Shown here piece by piece: positions 8,343 through 10,180 of a stretch of DNA of 10,180 nucleotides (position 1 is its first letter; the number at the start of each line of letters is the position of its first letter). A program made the position numbers and the translations under genes. This DNA comes from Geosiphon pyriformis (taxonomy: Eukaryota > Glomeromycota > Glomeromycetes > Archaeosporales > Geosiphonaceae). The DNA is taken from positions 72,475 to 82,654 of the forward strand of contig JAAOMT010000466.1 in assembly GCA_016748015.1 (NCBI GenBank), in the 5' to 3' direction. Under the pieces are notes generated by a model, which saw only the letters and a list, made by a program, of their open reading frames with translations, did not search any database and was not told the DNA's origin.

Positions 8343-8422
8343 TAATAAATGTAACAGCAGCAAAAAAAATGTTGTTTAATTTGCGTTTATTTAATAGATT
8401 TGTTGCTGTTGTTATTTTATTT
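8343..8422. repeat. Imperfect inverted repeat (hairpin) around a CAG-rich arm
   Basis: The left arm at about 8343-8367 contains TAACAGCAGCAA. The right arm at about 8399-8422 contains TTGCTGTTGTTA, whose complement TAACAACAGCAA differs at one position, and the A/T-rich flanks of both arms also largely pair. The loop is about 30 bases. The GC content of the arms stands out from the surrounding A/T. It could be a structured RNA element or the relic of a small inverted-repeat element; no target-site duplication is evident. Confidence 0.45.
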
Positions 8423-8923
8423 TAAAAGAATGTTATTGTTTACAATTAAATTGGAACTGAATGTTTTTATTGGCATAATTGATAAAAAATAAGATTTGAA
8501 AAAAAAACTGGTTTTAAAACAATGGTAACAAAATCAAAGTTCTTAAAATATGACAACGATTTTTATTTGATCTTGTATCAATTATACAAAATTCTAATTT
8601 TTGGATTCATCTTTATAAACTTTTAGATTTGCTATAGCCATAATGTAAAGTATTAATTAAACTGCAAAAAATAACTACAAAATTATGTAAATTGTATATT
8701 GCTTTGAATAAATTACTAAGATTTTTGTAAATTATTAAGATGAATATTTTTTTAATTATATGATTACATAATTAAAAAATTGGTGGTCTTAATAACAACA
8801 ATCTTTAATTTTATTCCTATATATTTTACATCTAGAATACTAATATTAGTTAATCTAAAACTCAACCAAATAACAGTATTAAATTAGCTAATTATACACT
8901 AACATAGTAAAACACATAATAAT

Positions 8924-9000
8924 CAGCTATAACCAGCTATAACAGAAAATAGTTAATAATAGCATAGAATAGCAATATATAGCACAGAATAATAGCAGAA
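8924..9000. repeat. Degenerate AGCTATAAC / ATAGCA short repeats
   Basis: Two adjacent copies of CAGCTATAAC at 8924-8943 are followed by about five spaced copies of AATAGCA or ATAGCA up to 9000 (AATAGCATAGAATAGCA and similar). This is a decayed minisatellite-like tract in otherwise unique AT-rich DNA. Confidence 0.55.
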
Positions 9001-9279
9001 TTATCTCCAAATAACACTTTATAAAGCCATCATATATTATTAAAAATATGCATAAATACAAATAGTTATAGTAAACAAAAAGAAAAACTCATCAAAAGAC
9101 TATTAATCTTGTTTTTGAGTTTTGTATTCATCTTTTCTTACATTCAAATTAAATATTTCTTACGAATACATAAATTACTCACTTTTGTTTATTATTTAAA
9201 TTCTTTCTGATGCTTACTGAATGCAATTAGCATTTATTCATTAATATCTTGACCAATAGCTCTTGATTATAGCTATTAA

Positions 9280-9534
9280 CAAAATTCTAATCTTTTAATT
9301 TTTTTCTTTATTTTCTTGTCTTTTGTTATATCATCTATTAAACAAATAAGTGGTGAAATTGACATTAACAATAACGTGAGAGAAGATGCATGGCACCAAG
9401 CATATAAAAATTATATTATTGAATTAGATAGTTCCTTAGAAGAGTTTCTCAATTGAGCTTTGCAAAGCAAGACCCACTCTTATCAAATATTTATTAAAAG
9501 CATTTTTCTAGATTATTGCAGAGTAAAAAACTAA
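9280..9534 (+). pseudogene. Short coding relic, family unknown
   Basis: The frame is free of stops from 9280 to 9453. Its second half is clearly protein-like: ISGEIDINNNVREDAWHQAY then KNYIIELDSSLEEFLN, an acidic, amphipathic and probably helical stretch. After a TGA at 9454-9456 the same frame goes on with ALQSKTHSYQIFIKSIFLDY CRVKN to a stop at 9532-9534. The first half (9280-9342) is hydrophobic and T-rich and resembles an intron tail; the AAG at 9348-9350 could be an acceptor, which would put the exon start at 9351. A donor-like GTAAAA at 9523 would end the exon after DYCR. There is no start codon, so this is at best one internal exon of a broken or intron-rich gene. It runs towards the TLDc gene, which lies on the other strand. 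I do not recognise it. Confidence 0.35.
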
Positions 9535-9632
9535 AAACCTTCTAAAACCTATAATTTTAATTAGCAAAGAAACACAAGTATCCATTTAAAAGTTATATTT
9601 TGATGCTTTTTGATGTGTTAAAATTAATAGAT

Positions 9633-9638
9633 TTTATT
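9633..9638 (-). terminator. Possible polyadenylation signal for the TLDc gene
   Basis: On the minus strand AATAAA occurs about 120 bases after the TLDc stop codon, a plausible distance for a fungal 3' UTR. Such hexamers are common in AT-rich DNA, so this is weak evidence. Confidence 0.2.
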
Positions 9639-9755
9639 CTTTTAACTTCATCGGGGGCTTAAAATAGTAGGCTATAGAATATCCGCAAGTGAAAGTTTCC
9701 AAGATAGACAGCACAACATTCAGACAGTGTATAAATAAATTAAATAAAAGCAAAT

Positions 9756-10180
9756 TTATCTTTTTATGATTTGAAAAACTTCATACTCCTCGACAGAAAA
9801 ATACACAGTTCCGTTTTCTGATCCAAGTAAAGCATGTTCATAATCACTTGCATCTTGACAACAGCAGTGTGAACTATTTTTAAAATCATTGCCATACAAT
9901 CTAATATTGACACCTCCAAAATAGGGTCCAAAATCTGGCCCACCATAAGGTCCATAACTTGAAACAAATTTGCTAAGTATAGCATTTTCGGCTTTGTCAT
10001 CTCCAAGAGAAAAAATAAAACTTCTTTCTCCATTTAGCCGCTGATTCCTAGAGTGCCAAGATTGTGGGTTAAAGCCACCAATTGTCTGACCAGTTCCTTT
10101 CACTTTGATTACGCTAACTGTTGCTCCTTTATCATCGCATAATCGATGAAAATCCGCTGGAGTAAATCCGTCTCGACTGC
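9756..10180 (-). CDS. TLDc domain protein, C-terminal 140 residues (5' end outside window)
   Basis: The frame enters from the window edge with no start codon and ends at TAA 9756-9758, so only the 3' part of the gene is present. All 140 residues fit the C-terminal three quarters of a TLDc domain: SRDGFT (1-6), FHRLCD (10-15), VSVIKVKGTGQTIGGFNPQS (21-40) and W41, SFIFSL (53-58), GPDFGPYFGG (80-89), and the closing EEYEVFQI (130-137), followed by a short basic end. TLDc domains (TBC, LysM, domain catalytic) occur in oxidation-resistance proteins and several bind the V-ATPase; they are not known enzymes. In arbuscular mycorrhizal fungi they are commonly the last domain of BTB or kelch-type proteins belonging to large families, so an upstream BTB part is likely but unseen. 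Odd points are a Gly/Pro/Tyr-rich loop (YGPYGGPDFGPYFGG) longer than the usual GPxFG, and a Cys triplet at residues 105-107. No stop or shift is seen, so the gene may be intact. Confidence 0.85.
   Translation of the reverse strand, partial: SRDGFTPADFHRLCDDKGATVSVIKVKGTGQTIGGFNPQSWHSRNQRLNGERSFIFSLGDDKAENAILSKFVSSYGPYGGPDFGPYFGGVNIRLYGNDFKNSSHCCCQDASDYEHALLGSENGTVYFSVEEYEVFQIIKR

Larger units (their letters stand above)
7100..9279. other. AT-rich desert, no supported gene
   Basis: This is extremely AT-rich sequence with stops in all frames and many short A/T runs. I see no coding frame, tRNA or terminal repeats. Simple repeats and one imperfect hairpin inside it are listed separately. It has the character of non-coding intergenic DNA of an AT-rich fungal genome. 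Confidence 0.55.

Noticed and set aside
9764-10033. Second minus-strand frame of 89 codons
   Set aside because: It overlaps the TLDc domain in another frame and has a biased Met/Leu/Ile composition, so it is a shadow.

Overview
The window looks like nuclear DNA of a very AT-rich fungus, most likely an arbuscular mycorrhizal fungus (Glomeromycotina, Rhizophagus-like). The evidence is a clear TLDc domain at the right end (a family strongly expanded in these fungi), genes cut into small exons by 63-80 bp GT-AG introns, and long gene-free stretches made almost only of A and T. No bacterial gene layout, RNA gene, CRISPR array or operon is visible. The taxonomic call is inference.

Layout, left to right. 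1-1062: a flank with visibly higher GC than the rest, holding a CT-rich minisatellite and a 14-bp tandem duplication, with no recognisable gene. 1063-2352 (minus): the decayed 3' part of a gene for a single-pass membrane protein of unknown family; its reading is held together across two T6 homopolymer frameshifts and a dozen stop codons. 2353-4389: AT-rich desert. 4390-4801 (minus): a second, weaker coding relic that includes a Lys-Ser dipeptide run encoded by a TTTCGA microsatellite.

4980-7099 is the most informative part. On the minus strand, exons with good splice signals encode a membrane anchor followed by beta-strand repeats of the G-[ND]-I type, resembling putative adhesin / DUF4097-like proteins. 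On the plus strand, 500 bases away, lies what looks like the missing C-terminal part of the same family. The two pieces do not overlap in content. Flipping the segment between them would put them in one orientation in the right order, which suggests a gene broken by a small inversion. Both pieces also carry frameshifts or lost splice acceptors, so this is a pseudogene pair or a very young wreck.

7100-9279 is another AT-rich desert with a few simple repeats and one imperfect hairpin. 9280-9534 (plus) is a short coding relic of unknown family. 9756-10180 (minus) is the C-terminal 140 residues of a TLDc-domain protein whose 5' part lies beyond the window; it is the only apparently intact coding sequence here. 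The window thus reads as a gene graveyard next to a TLDc gene, and nothing shows that the genes work together.
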